Shown piece after piece: positions 8,434 to 17,245 of a DNA stretch of 64,000 bases. Below the pieces are notes generated by a model. That model made no database searches. It was not told where the DNA came from and saw only the letters and a list, made by a program, of their open reading frames with translations. The number at the start of each line of letters is the position of its first letter. Positions within the stretch are counted from its first letter, which is position 1. The DNA is taken from positions 1 to 64,000 of the forward strand of contig NZ_FOCX01000023.1 in assembly GCF_900110215.1 (NCBI RefSeq), read 5' to 3'. The position numbers were made by a program, and so were the translations under genes. Source of the stretch: Halorientalis persicus (GTDB lineage Archaea > Halobacteriota > Halobacteria > Halobacteriales > Haloarculaceae).

Positions 8434-9681
8434 ATGCCCGGCATCAACTACGAGGATTTCCTCGATCTCGAGTACGAGCCCCGTGACTCGGAGCTGGTCT
8501 GTACGTTCGCCGTCGAACCGGCCAGCGACATGGACATGGCCGACGCCGCCGGCCGCGTCGCCTCGGAAAGCTCCAACGGCACCTGGGCCGAACTCCAGGT
8601 CGAGGGGTCGATCACCGACCTCTCGGCGACGGCCTGTGCCATCGACGGGAATCGAGTCACGGTGGCGTACCCGGACGCACTGTTCGAGGACGGCAACATG
8701 GCGCAGGTGCTGTCCTGCATCGCCGGGAACATTTTGGGCATGAAAGCCGTCGAGCGCATCCGCCTGCTCGACTGTGACTGGCCCGAGCCGCTGGCCACCT
8801 CCTTCCCGGGCCCCCAGTTCGGGACGAGCGTGCGCGAGGATATCTTCGACGCCGGCGACCGGCCGATCACGGCGACGGTGCCAAAGCCCAAGGTCGGCCT
8901 CTCGACCGACCAGCACGCCCAGATCGGGTACGAGGCCTGGACCGGCGGACTGGACCTGCTGAAGGACGACGAGAACCTCACCGATCAAGGGTTCAACCCC
9001 TTTGCGGATCGCCTCACCGAGTCGCTCGGCCAGCGTGACCGCGCCGAGGACGAGACCGGCGAGAAAAAATCCTACCTCGTGAACGTCACCGCGGACACCC
9101 GACGGATGCTCGAACGGGTCGACATGGTGGCCGAACACGGCGGCGAGTACGTGATGGTGGACGTGGTGACCTGTGGCTGGGCGGCGGTTCAGCGGGTCCG
9201 CGAGCGTTGCGAGGACCACGGGCTCGCGATCCACGCCCACCGCGCGATGCACGCCGCGTTCGACCGCATCCCCGACCACGGCGTGTCGATGCGGGTCCTC
9301 GCACAGGTCACGCGCCTCTGTGGGGCCGACCAGCTCCACACCGGCACCGCCGACCTCGGCAAACTCGAAAACGAGGATTCGGCGGGAATCAACGAGTGGC
9401 TCTACGCCGATCTGCACGGCCTGAACGACGTGCTTCCGGTCGCGTCGGGCGGTCTCCATCCCGGTCTCGTTCCCGAGTTGATCGACCGTCTCGGGAAAAA
9501 CCTCTGTGTCCAGGCCGGCGGAGGCGTCCACGGCCACCCCGACGGCACCCACGCCGGCGCGAAAGCACTCAGAGCGGCGGTCGACGCGGCCGCGGCGGGC
9601 GAAGACATCGAGGACAAAGCAGAGGACGTGCCGGAACTCGAAACCGCGATCGAGAAGTGGGGAACGGAGACGCCACGGTGA
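8434..9681 (+). CDS. rbcL: Type III RuBisCO (ribulose-1,5-bisphosphate carboxylase)
   Basis: The 415-residue protein keeps the catalytic residues: KPK at 151-153, the carbamylated K177 in GGLDLLKDDE with metal ligands D179 and E180, HAHR at 267-270, H302, GK at 309-310, and the phosphate loops SGGLHPG and QAGGGVHGHPDG. Type III enzymes carboxylate RuBP formed from nucleosides rather than by the Calvin cycle; phosphoribulokinase is absent from the window. The kinase and isomerase needed to make RuBP from ribose-1-phosphate lie within 3 kb on the other strand (10603-12455), supporting the pentose-bisphosphate role. ATG at 8434 is preceded by a short AT-poor spacer. Confidence 0.95.
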   Translation: MPGINYEDFLDLEYEPRDSELVCTFAVEPASDMDMADAAGRVASESSNGTWAELQVEGSITDLSATACAIDGNRVTVAYPDALFEDGNMAQVLSCIAGNILGMKAVERIRLLDCDWPEPLATSFPGPQFGTSVREDIFDAGDRPITATVPKPKVGLSTDQHAQIGYEAWTGGLDLLKDDENLTDQGFNPFADRLTESLGQRDRAEDETGEKKSYLVNVTADTRRMLERVDMVAEHGGEYVMVDVVTCGWAAVQRVRERCEDHGLAIHAHRAMHAAFDRIPDHGVSMRVLAQVTRLCGADQLHTGTADLGKLENEDSAGINEWLYADLHGLNDVLPVASGGLHPGLVPELIDRLGKNLCVQAGGGVHGHPDGTHAGAKALRAAVDAAAAGEDIEDKAEDVPELETAIEKWGTETPR

Positions 9682-9690
9682 GTCGGTCGG

Positions 9691-10560
9691 TCACCGGGTC
9701 TCGTCGGTCCAGTCGGGTTCGTCGACGGTCACGTCCCCGACGGCGGTGGTCTCCAGCGAGAGAGACAGTTCCTGTCCGGTGTTCGCGTTCACGAACTGGA
9801 AGTCCGCGGACCGGATCACGCCGGTACGGTCGACGAGTAGCGTCGCGCTGGGGTCGGTCGCGTTGCGCGGTCGCCGGTCCGCACCGGCGAAGGCGTCGGC
9901 ACCGAATCGGTACAGTCGCGTTCCGTCCCGCGTGACGTTGCCGGCGAACGCGAACTCGAACATCAGGAAGTAGTCGGCTTCGGTGAATCCGACGGTGCCG
10001 CGCTGGTACTGTCGACGGGTTCGCTGGCGCGTGGTTTCCGACACGGTGGTGGTCGCCGCCTGCCCGTCGAACGTATCGTTGTAGCGCTCGTAGCGGTCGT
10101 CTCCGGTGTGATACTCGTCGATTCGACTGGCGAGGAACGAGCCGGATACGTTGCGGAACGATCGCGTCACCCGGTAGCGCTGTCGCAACGGGGTCGTCGA
10201 CCCCGCCGCGGTCACCAGCCTGAACGACGTTCCCTCGGGGGCCACGACGGTCCGATTGGTTTCGACCCGGTAGCTACCGCTCCGGTTGAGCGCCCGGAAG
10301 TGCGCGAGCAACAGTGCGCTCGCGTTCACTTCCGAACCGGTCCGGACCGCCTGCAGATCGAGTGGTTCGAGGTCTGCATCGGGGGTTTCTCTCGTGCTGT
10401 CGTCGTCAGATCCGGTATCAGTTCCCTGTTGTGGCCCCGAGCCGTCCGAAGCGTCTGGCTCGCCGTCCGCGGTCGGCGACCCCGGGCCGCCTCCGCCCGA
10501 ACAGCCCGCCAGCGCGACCAGCGCCACCAGGAGCACGACGCCCAGTGTTCGACCGTCCAT
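9691..10560 (-). CDS. Secreted lipoprotein, haloarchaeal DUF7537-like
   Basis: The 289-residue precursor starts MDGRTLGVVLLVALVALAGC; the lipobox LAGC puts the lipidated cysteine at residue 20. A low-complexity Gly/Asp/Ser/Pro linker follows (about 21-65), then a beta-rich extracellular domain with sequences such as RSGSYRVETNRTV and YRVTRSFRNVSG. This pattern (lipobox, acidic linker, 'ALNRSGSYRVE' start) resembles a haloarchaeal lipoprotein family of unknown function that recalls LolA/LppX-like folds. It sits between rbcL (convergent, 9 bp between stops) and the ribose kinase (42 bp upstream, same strand). Whether it belongs to that operon is unclear. Confidence 0.75.
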   Translation of the reverse strand: MDGRTLGVVLLVALVALAGCSGGGGPGSPTADGEPDASDGSGPQQGTDTGSDDDSTRETPDADLEPLDLQAVRTGSEVNASALLLAHFRALNRSGSYRVETNRTVVAPEGTSFRLVTAAGSTTPLRQRYRVTRSFRNVSGSFLASRIDEYHTGDDRYERYNDTFDGQAATTTVSETTRQRTRRQYQRGTVGFTEADYFLMFEFAFAGNVTRDGTRLYRFGADAFAGADRRPRNATDPSATLLVDRTGVIRSADFQFVNANTGQELSLSLETTAVGDVTVDEPDWTDETR

Positions 10561-10602
10561 ACGGGAACCTACATCTCGGCCGACATAAAATCGAGAGCGG
10601 TT

Positions 10603-11502
10603 TCACGTGTCGAGCAAGTCTTCGATCCGGTCCCAGGAGAGCGGTGGCGACGGGCCACGCACACCTGCGGCCAGGGCACCGCAGGCGTTGGCGACGGCGA
10701 GACACCGGTCGAAATCCGGCTCCGCGTCGCCGTCGAGCCACGCGGTCAGGAAGCCGGCGGCGAAGGCGTCGCCCGCGCCCGTGGTGTCGACGGCCTCGAC
10801 GGGGAACCCGTCGTGGCTCGCGTAGTGCCCGCAGGGCGTCAGGACTTCCGCGCCCGCCGCGCCGTGTTTGAGGACCACCGTTTTGTCGAGGCCGTCAGCC
10901 GGGCCGAAGTGGTCCTCGATGGCCGTCGATGCCTCGCGCTCGTTGACGAACACGAGATCGGATCGGGCGAGCGGGGCCGTAAAGTCCCGTGCGTCGATCC
11001 GCCGGCCGGGGTCGAAACTGACCCGGAGGCCGTGGTCGTGGGCGCGATCGGCCAGTTCGGCGGCGGTATCGGGGTCCTGACTCGTCAGGTGGAGGTGGTC
11101 GGCGGCAGCGAGGATGGCGTCGTCGAGGTCGTCGGCCCCGAATGCTTCGTTGCCGCCCTCGTTGCCGAGGACTGCGACCTCACCGGCGGGGTCGACGACG
11201 AGGTACTTCACCGCGGTCTCGGTGTCGGCGACCACGAGCGGGTCGCAGTCGACGCCGGCCGAATCGAGGGCCCGGGTCGCGAGGTGGCCGTTCTCGTCGT
11301 CCCCGACGCTCCCGAGGATGGTGGTGTCGTTGCCCAGCGCGGCCAATCCAGTGGCGGCGTTGCTGGCGCTCCCGCCACAGGACTGGGACTGATCGGTGAT
11401 CGTCGCCTCGGCGTCGGCACCGGGAAGGCGGTCGACAGAGAGGGTCACGTCCCAGTTGACGTGGCCCGCACAGATCACGCGCGCCGGATCGGCACCGCTC
11501 AC
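10603..11502 (-). CDS. PfkB-family sugar kinase, probable ribose-1-phosphate kinase
   Basis: The 299-residue ribokinase-fold enzyme has ICAGHVNWDVTLSVDRLPGAD at the substrate side and VDTTGAGDAFAAGF, the anion hole with the catalytic Asp. Kinases of this group next to R15P isomerase phosphorylate ribose-1-phosphate to ribose-1,5-bisphosphate (ADP-dependent in Thermococcales; ATP-dependent in a described halophile). The GTG at 11502 is chosen because it overlaps the isomerase stop as GTGA and has GGAGG (11514-11510) six bases upstream; a GTG at 11517 lies upstream of that SD. Substrate is inferred from context. Confidence 0.82.
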   Translation of the reverse strand: MSGADPARVICAGHVNWDVTLSVDRLPGADAEATITDQSQSCGGSASNAATGLAALGNDTTILGSVGDDENGHLATRALDSAGVDCDPLVVADTETAVKYLVVDPAGEVAVLGNEGGNEAFGADDLDDAILAAADHLHLTSQDPDTAAELADRAHDHGLRVSFDPGRRIDARDFTAPLARSDLVFVNEREASTAIEDHFGPADGLDKTVVLKHGAAGAEVLTPCGHYASHDGFPVEAVDTTGAGDAFAAGFLTAWLDGDAEPDFDRCLAVANACGALAAGVRGPSPPLSWDRIEDLLDT

Positions 11503-12455
11503 ACCGGGTCCTCCCACGGTCGCGCGGAGGTCTCGCCGAACAGTTCCCGCATCAGCGTGACGATGCTCTCGGGTGGGAACTGACCGCGCTCGGTGACGAT
11601 GGCGTCCATGTAGCGAGGCGGCGTCACGTCGAAGGCAGGGTTCTCGACGGCGATATCGCCGATCTCATCGCGCTCGGCCGGGCCGATGATCTCGGCCTCG
11701 TCGCGCATCTCGATCTCGACGGTGTGGCCGGTCATCGTTCCCGGATGGAGTTTGATCGTCTGGGCCGCGGTCATGATCGGAACGCCGCGCTCGCGGGCCG
11801 ACACCGCCAGGCCGCTGGTCCCGATCTTGTTGACGACGGAGCCGTCCGCCGCGACGGCGTCGGCTCCGACGAGGACGTGATCGACCTCGTCGAGGTAGCG
11901 ACGGGCGGCGCTGTCGACGATCAGTGTCACGGGTACGTCCCACTCGCGCAACTGCTCGGCTGTGATGTGGCCCTGATTCCGGGGACGTGTCTCCTTGACG
12001 ACCGCGGACAGTTCCTTGCCCTGGTCGAGCGCGGCCTCGATACAGGCCAACGCGTCCGTCGAGTGGCAGTGGGTCATCACGGTGTCCCCGTCCCGCAGTC
12101 GGTTGGCACCGATCTCGCCGAGGTCGTCCTGTGCGCGGTCGAGTTGGTCTCGGAACTGCTCGACAGCGTCGACCGCGGACTGCCGGAGCGACTCGACGGT
12201 CGTCCCCTCCATGCTCTGAAAGACGAACCGTAGCGCGTTGGGCAGGGAGACAGCGGTCGGGCGCGTGTCGTAGAGCACGCCCGCGGCCGCGTGCATCTCC
12301 GCCCTGAACTGCTCGGCCGTCTCGGCGTCGCTCGCCGTGGCCTGCGTGGCCAGCGCGTCGGCCGCCGCGTCGGCGATGGTCGCCGCGCCGCGAATCTCCA
12401 TTTCGGCGATGTCGGCGGCGACGGCCTCGACCGCCGGGGCAACCTCCGTGTCCAT
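11499..12455 (-). CDS. Ribose-1,5-bisphosphate isomerase
   Basis: R15P isomerase (eIF2B-like fold) converts ribose-1,5-bisphosphate to RuBP, the RuBisCO substrate. The 318-residue protein has the family motifs VMTHCHSTDA with the catalytic Cys at 130, ETRPRNQG, and LVGADAVAADGSVVNKIGT with the catalytic Asp at 199. It could be confused with translation factor eIF2B subunits or methylthioribose-1-phosphate isomerase, but the HCHS motif and the overlap (GTGA) with a PfkB kinase beside RuBisCO point to R15P isomerase. Confidence 0.9.
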   Translation of the reverse strand: MDTEVAPAVEAVAADIAEMEIRGAATIADAAADALATQATASDAETAEQFRAEMHAAAGVLYDTRPTAVSLPNALRFVFQSMEGTTVESLRQSAVDAVEQFRDQLDRAQDDLGEIGANRLRDGDTVMTHCHSTDALACIEAALDQGKELSAVVKETRPRNQGHITAEQLREWDVPVTLIVDSAARRYLDEVDHVLVGADAVAADGSVVNKIGTSGLAVSARERGVPIMTAAQTIKLHPGTMTGHTVEIEMRDEAEIIGPAERDEIGDIAVENPAFDVTPPRYMDAIVTERGQFPPESIVTLMRELFGETSARPWEDPV

Positions 12456-12520
12456 GGCGCCGAACTACGCGGTCGGGCGTAAAAAGTGACCGGGGGGACG
12501 GGAGGAGTGCCGGGAACCCA

Positions 12521-14065
12521 TCATTCCATGTAGCCCAGTTGCTTCAGCCGCTCGGCCACTTCCTCGTCGTCGCGGCTGTCGTCATCGTCGGCCAGCGTGA
12601 TGGGGTCGCGACGCTCCCAGTCGCGGTCGTCGGCGAAGATATCGAGGACGTCGCCGGTCATGTCTTCCGGCACGTCACAGCCGCTGGCGACCAGCAAGGT
12701 CGGCGCGATGTCGCGGATGCTGATGTCGTCGAGTTCGCCCGCCTCGGCGAAGTCCGGGCCGCTCGCGAGGAAGATGCCGTTGGGCGTGTTCTCGGCGGCC
12801 CAGCGGTCCGGGCCGGTCTGGATCACGCCGCCGCCGACGCCGTCGTTGACGTGGACGCCCGGGCGCTGGTCGACGACGATTTCGGGTGCTTCGTCGAGAT
12901 AGGGGCCCTCGTACACCTCCTCACCGCGGTACACGTCGGTGAAGAGCCGGCCGTGTTCGTCCTCGACGGCGGCGAGATCGGCCATCAACTCTTCACGCAC
13001 GGATTCGGTATCGAAGTCGGGGTTGAGGTAGATCGGTCCCTGTGCGCTGGCGACGGCCTTCGTCCCGTCGAGTTCGATGGCCTCCAGTTTCCGGGAGCGT
13101 TTGAGCCCGGCGCTCTGGGGGACAAGCTCCTGAATGCGCTCGGGAACGACTTTTGCGAGGAAGTCGACCGCGCCGACGCGTTTGGCGGCCGAGAGAGCAG
13201 TCTCGCGGTCGATGCCGACCCGCTTGAGGACGCCGTCGACGGTCTGGGTGCGGGCCTGATAGCCGTTTTCGGCCAGCCACTCGTTGACGTAGAACTCCGT
13301 CTGGGTCGCCGCGGAGCCGTGGTCGGACATGACGACGAGGTTGGTGTCCTCCAGATCGTCGAGTCGGCCGAGCCACTCGTCGACGAGTTCCCAGGCGCGC
13401 TTGCTGGGCTCCTCGTCCCAGAAGAAGTGATGGATGACGTTCAGGTAGAAGAGGGTGACGTGGACGAAGTCGAGTTCTTCCTCCTCGAACAGCGAGAGGG
13501 CGACCTCGAAACGCTTGTCCAGCAGGTCGAGGATGGCCTCTACTTCCGCACCGCGTTCTTCGTTCGAGGAGAGGAGCGGATCGGGGTGGACGCGGTAGTC
13601 GAAGCGGTCTTCCAGCTCGGCGGCCAGCGATTCGGGGGCGGTGTAGCCCGAGGAGATCGAGCGGTACTCTCCCTCGACGGCGTCGGGGCCGCCGGCGACG
13701 ACGGGGCCGTCGATCTCGCGAGGCGGGTACATCGTCGGCATATTGACCACGCCAGCGGTCTGGCCGTCGTCGTTGAGGTAGTCCCACAGTTCGGCGGTGT
13801 CGAATTCGCCGCCGTTGACGACCTCGATGACGCCCTCCTCGAGGTCCATCCGTTCGAACCAGAAGACACCGAACCCGCCGGGGTCCTTGCCGGAGGAGTA
13901 GCACTTCCAGTTGGGGAAGGTCACGGGCGGCAGGCAACTCCGGTGCTCGGCCCAGGCCGATTCCGAACGGAGGGCGGCGAGGTTCGGGAGGTCACCGGCC
14001 TCGATCCAGGGGTCGAGCAACCGCCAGCTCGCCCCGTCGAGGCCCACGACGAACGTCCGTGTCAT
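12521..14065 (-). CDS. Alkaline-phosphatase-superfamily phosphohydrolase
   Basis: The 514-residue protein begins MTRTFVVGLDGASWRLLDPW, the metal-binding start of the type I phosphodiesterase/nucleotide pyrophosphatase branch. PPVTFPNWKCYSSGKDPG contains the nucleophile region, VVMSDHGS holds the Asp-His metal ligands, and GVIQTGPDRW and DIAPTLL follow near the C-terminus. No signal peptide is visible, so it probably acts in the cytoplasm. It diverges from the GT2-DUF2304-deacetylase-flippase operon, suggesting a role with lipid- or nucleotide-linked sugars. The ATG at 14065 is the family start; upstream codons to 14158 are non-homologous. Confidence 0.82.
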   Translation of the reverse strand: MTRTFVVGLDGASWRLLDPWIEAGDLPNLAALRSESAWAEHRSCLPPVTFPNWKCYSSGKDPGGFGVFWFERMDLEEGVIEVVNGGEFDTAELWDYLNDDGQTAGVVNMPTMYPPREIDGPVVAGGPDAVEGEYRSISSGYTAPESLAAELEDRFDYRVHPDPLLSSNEERGAEVEAILDLLDKRFEVALSLFEEEELDFVHVTLFYLNVIHHFFWDEEPSKRAWELVDEWLGRLDDLEDTNLVVMSDHGSAATQTEFYVNEWLAENGYQARTQTVDGVLKRVGIDRETALSAAKRVGAVDFLAKVVPERIQELVPQSAGLKRSRKLEAIELDGTKAVASAQGPIYLNPDFDTESVREELMADLAAVEDEHGRLFTDVYRGEEVYEGPYLDEAPEIVVDQRPGVHVNDGVGGGVIQTGPDRWAAENTPNGIFLASGPDFAEAGELDDISIRDIAPTLLVASGCDVPEDMTGDVLDIFADDRDWERRDPITLADDDDSRDDEEVAERLKQLGYME

Positions 14066-14148
14066 GCGCGAGTCGACGATACGGACACAACTATGTCTTT
14101 CCGTCCAGTCCGGCGCATTCGAGACAAACGACAGGTCTAAGTTTACCG

Positions 14149-14841
14149 ATGCGAGCAACTCTCTCAGTGGACGTCGTCGCCGTCATCCCCGCGTACAACG
14201 AGGCCGACACCATCGGTCCGGTGATCGATGGGACTCATGAACACGTCGACCGGGTGGTCGTGGTCGACGACGGGTCCAGCGACAGCACCGCCCAGATCGC
14301 CCGCGAACACGGTGCGACGGTCGTCGAACACGTGTTCAACACGGGCGTGGGCGGAGCCGTCCGAACCGGCTACCAGTACGCCATCCAGCACGATTACGAC
14401 TTCGTGCTCCAGGTCGACGCCGACGGGCAACACGACCCGGAGTACATCCCCCAGTTGCTAGACGCGGCGGCCGACTCGGACATGGTCATCGCGAGCCGGT
14501 ACCTCAACGAGAGTTTCCAGGACTACTCGCTGACGCGGAAACTCGGTATCGCCTTCTTCACGAAGATGGTCAACACGCTCGGCGGCATCGACATCACCGA
14601 CGTGACCAGCGGCTTCCGGGTCTACCGGGTGTCGGCGCTGGCGACGATCCTGCATCGGTCGGACAAACACTGGGCGGTCGAACAGACCCTCGAAGCCGCC
14701 AAACGGGACTTCCGGATCACCGAGGTCTCCATCGAGATTCCGACTCGGGAGGAGGGCGAATCGCAGTTCTCGCTCGACACGTTCGTCCTCTACCCGCTCC
14801 GGATGACCGACGTGATACTCAGGGTCCTGCTCTTTCGCTAA
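14149..14841 (+). CDS. GT2 family glycosyltransferase (dolichyl-phosphate sugar synthase-like)
   Basis: The 230-residue protein has the GT-A fold: VDVVAVIPAYNEADTIGPVI, VVVVDDGSSDSTAQIA, the DXD-like VDADGQHDPEYI and GFRVYR near the acceptor site. It has no C-terminal membrane helices, like DPM1-type enzymes that transfer a sugar from a nucleotide sugar to a lipid phosphate. It opens a four-gene operon with DUF2304 (2-nt gap), polysaccharide deacetylase and an LPG_TM protein. GT2-DUF2304 pairs are common in haloarchaeal surface-glycan loci; DUF2304 may anchor it to the membrane. Confidence 0.87.
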   Translation: MRATLSVDVVAVIPAYNEADTIGPVIDGTHEHVDRVVVVDDGSSDSTAQIAREHGATVVEHVFNTGVGGAVRTGYQYAIQHDYDFVLQVDADGQHDPEYIPQLLDAAADSDMVIASRYLNESFQDYSLTRKLGIAFFTKMVNTLGGIDITDVTSGFRVYRVSALATILHRSDKHWAVEQTLEAAKRDFRITEVSIEIPTREEGESQFSLDTFVLYPLRMTDVILRVLLFR

Positions 14842-14843
14842 CG

Positions 14844-15194
14844 ATGGATTTCACGCTCGTCAACCTCCTGTCGTTGCTGGTCGGTGCCCTGTTCCTCGCG
14901 AACGGCTACTACCTCGTCAAGGAGGGCCGGGAGGCGCTTGCCCTCTTCGTCATGTCCCTTTTCGTCGGGGCCGGCCTGATGTTCGTCGCCGTCTATCCGA
15001 ACTTCTTCGAGATGCTCGCCACGCTTCTCGGACTGGAGTGGAAGGCACGTGCGATTCTGGTCGTCTCGAACCTGGTGTTGTTCGTGATAATCACCTACCT
15101 CATTAACCGCATCGGGAAGCTGTACGACCGGCTCTCGCGGCTGAACGAGGAAGTGAGTCTGCTGAAAAGCGAACTTGAGGAACTGGATGAGTGA
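14844..15194 (+). CDS. DUF2304 membrane protein
   Basis: This 116-residue protein has three hydrophobic helices (about residues 4-24, 32-53 and 68-90) and a charged C-terminal coiled-coil (LYDRLSRLNEEVSLLKSELE). This is the DUF2304 pattern. The family often neighbours or fuses to GT2 glycosyltransferases, so it may be a membrane partner. It overlaps the next gene by 8 nt (15187-15194). Confidence 0.85.
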   Translation: MDFTLVNLLSLLVGALFLANGYYLVKEGREALALFVMSLFVGAGLMFVAVYPNFFEMLATLLGLEWKARAILVVSNLVLFVIITYLINRIGKLYDRLSRLNEEVSLLKSELEELDE

Positions 15195-16071
15195 CCGCGC
15201 AGTCCTCTCGATCGATTTCGAGTTGTTCGAGCAGACGCCAGCCTATCGGTCCGCCGACGGGACGATGGACGAAGACGGCGTCGGACTGGACGGCGGGGAG
15301 TTCCTCCGTCGCACCCTGGCCACCCACGACGCCACGGCGACCTGTTTCGTCGTCTCGTCGGTCGCCGAGTCCCACCCCGACGCGGTCCGGGCACTCGCAG
15401 ACGCCGGCTTCGAGATCGGATCACACACCCACAGCCACCGGCTGCTCTCGGAGCTGTCGGCCGCCGACCGTCGCGAGGAACTGGCCCGTTCGCGGGAGGT
15501 GCTGACCGAGGTCACGGACGAACCGGTGACGGGCTTTCGCGCGCCGGCGTTCGACCTCGCGTCGGACCACTTCGCGGTGCTGGCGGAGACCGGCTACCGC
15601 TACGACTCGAGTGTCGTCGCCAGCCGGACGATTCCGGGCTGGTACGGCGGCGAGTTCGACCTCCACCGACCCGCACCCGCGACGGCGGTCGACCCGGACG
15701 CGCCGACGGGACTCGCGGAGTTGCCTGTCAGCGTCATGCCTGGGCTCCGGTTGCCGCTGACGGGCACCTGGCTCCGGTTTTTCGGCCCGCGGTACACGAT
15801 CCTCGGGATGAAACTGCTCGCCCGGCGCGGGATCACGCCGGTGCTGTACGTCCACCCGTGGGAGTTCGTCGACCTGCCAGCCGTCGAGGGCGTCCCCCGG
15901 CGCGTCTACTACCACACCGGCGAATGGATGCGCCGGGCGGTCGAGCGAATCCTCGCACAGGATTTCGCGTTCACGACCGCCCGCGAGGTCGTCGCGGACG
16001 CCATCGCGACCGACCCATCCACCGGAACTGCAGGGGCAGGACGGATCGAGGGCCGACCGGAGGAGGAGTAG
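15187..16071 (+). CDS. Polysaccharide deacetylase (NodB homology)
   Basis: The 294-residue protein carries NodB motifs: VLSIDFELFE (catalytic Asp region), EIGSHTHSHRLLSELS (metal-binding His pair) and GFRAPAFDLASDHFAVLAETGYRYDSS. Conserved PALPG-like end regions include YVHPWEF. CE4 enzymes remove N-acetyl groups from amino sugars; no signal peptide is visible, so a lipid-linked cytoplasmic glycan is a plausible substrate. ATGAGTGA start overlap with DUF2304 supports the ATG at 15187. Confidence 0.87.
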   Translation: MSDRAVLSIDFELFEQTPAYRSADGTMDEDGVGLDGGEFLRRTLATHDATATCFVVSSVAESHPDAVRALADAGFEIGSHTHSHRLLSELSAADRREELARSREVLTEVTDEPVTGFRAPAFDLASDHFAVLAETGYRYDSSVVASRTIPGWYGGEFDLHRPAPATAVDPDAPTGLAELPVSVMPGLRLPLTGTWLRFFGPRYTILGMKLLARRGITPVLYVHPWEFVDLPAVEGVPRRVYYHTGEWMRRAVERILAQDFAFTTAREVVADAIATDPSTGTAGAGRIEGRPEEE

Positions 16072-16072
16072 C

Positions 16073-17107
16073 GTGTCCGGGCGGACCCGTCGCGGGATCG
16101 CGGTCACGCTGGCCCAATACGCGCTGGGGCTAGCGGCGCTTGGCTGGCTGCTCACGCAGGTCGACCTCGCGAACGTTCTCGTCCTGCTCAGCCGGCTGGA
16201 CGCCGCGACGATCCTCGCGGTGTTGCTCGTGAGCGTCGCCGCGCTCCTCGCGCACTTCTACACGTGGTACGTCGTCAGCCGTCCGTTCGGCGAGGTTCGG
16301 TTCCGCGAGGCCGCCAGCGCCGATCTCATCGTGAAGTTCGTCAACCAGTTGTTGCCCTCCCGGCTCTCCGGTCGGGTCGCTGCGCCGTTCGTCGTCCGGA
16401 GTGAGACTGGGATCGGGTACGCTGACGCAACGGCGGTCGCGGGCGTCCACACCGGTCTGTACGCGATCTACTACGGGGCCGTTGCACTGTCAGGGGTCGC
16501 ATTCGTGCTGGGACGGCTCCCCTGGGGGCTGCTCGCGCTGGTCGCACTCTCGACGGGGCTGTACGTCGCCGCCGGCGGGTTCGTGTTGCTCGCCGGGATG
16601 AACCTCGAATTCCTCGATCGGCTGATCGAGGGACTCGCGGACGTGGTGGCGCGCGTTCCCCGGATCGGCACCGGACTGGCCGAGCGTCTGCGAGCGGTTA
16701 CGGAGTACACGACGTCGTCGACGAGTTCGTTCCGGCGGCTGACGACCGATCCGCGCATCTGGCTCCACTACGGCGCGGGGTGGGCGGGGGCGCTGGTGCT
16801 CGCGCCCGGCGCTCGCGTCCTGCTCTTGCTGTGGGGGTTCGGCACGAGTTTCGAGCCCGCCATCGTGCTCCCGCTCGTGCTGGTCGCGGCCTACAGCGTC
16901 ACCCTGCTCCCGCTCACACCCGGTGGAATCGGCGTCACCGAAGCGACCGCGACCGCCGTCTTCGTCGCACTGGGTGTGCCCGGCGACGTGATCGTGCCCG
17001 TAATCCTGATCGACCGCTTCCTCGGAATCTACCTCCCCGCGGTCGCGGGCTGGTACCCCTCGCTGAAGGTCGACGTGTCGTCGCTCGCTCCCGACCAGGA
17101 AGCGTAG
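16073..17107 (+). CDS. Lysylphosphatidylglycerol synthase TM-type (UPF0104) membrane protein
   Basis: A GTG at 16073, one base after the deacetylase stop, opens a 344-residue protein with about eight transmembrane segments. FVNQLLPSRLSGRVAAPFVV and LLPLTPGGIGVTEATATAVF (the PxxxGGxGxxE signature) identify the LPG_synthase_TM/AglD-type family of flippase-like proteins. The position after GT2, DUF2304 and deacetylase suggests a role in moving or assembling a lipid-linked glycan. The soluble catalytic domain of true MprF is absent. Confidence 0.85.
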   Translation: MSGRTRRGIAVTLAQYALGLAALGWLLTQVDLANVLVLLSRLDAATILAVLLVSVAALLAHFYTWYVVSRPFGEVRFREAASADLIVKFVNQLLPSRLSGRVAAPFVVRSETGIGYADATAVAGVHTGLYAIYYGAVALSGVAFVLGRLPWGLLALVALSTGLYVAAGGFVLLAGMNLEFLDRLIEGLADVVARVPRIGTGLAERLRAVTEYTTSSTSSFRRLTTDPRIWLHYGAGWAGALVLAPGARVLLLLWGFGTSFEPAIVLPLVLVAAYSVTLLPLTPGGIGVTEATATAVFVALGVPGDVIVPVILIDRFLGIYLPAVAGWYPSLKVDVSSLAPDQEA

Positions 17108-17245
17108 CGGTGTGTCCCCGCTGTATCACCCCGTCGGCGTCGCGCGGTACGGGTACAGGGCCGCGACGAGGGAGAGTTCGATTGCCCGGTATCGACGGCT
17201 CGGTTCCGGAATCGGGCGTCCGGTTGTTCGTGCCCAATCGGACGC

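Noticed and set aside
12539-14140. 533-codon open frame on the plus strand
   Set aside because: Exactly antisense to the AlkP-type phosphohydrolase; long antisense frames are an artefact of high GC third positions. No recognisable domain.
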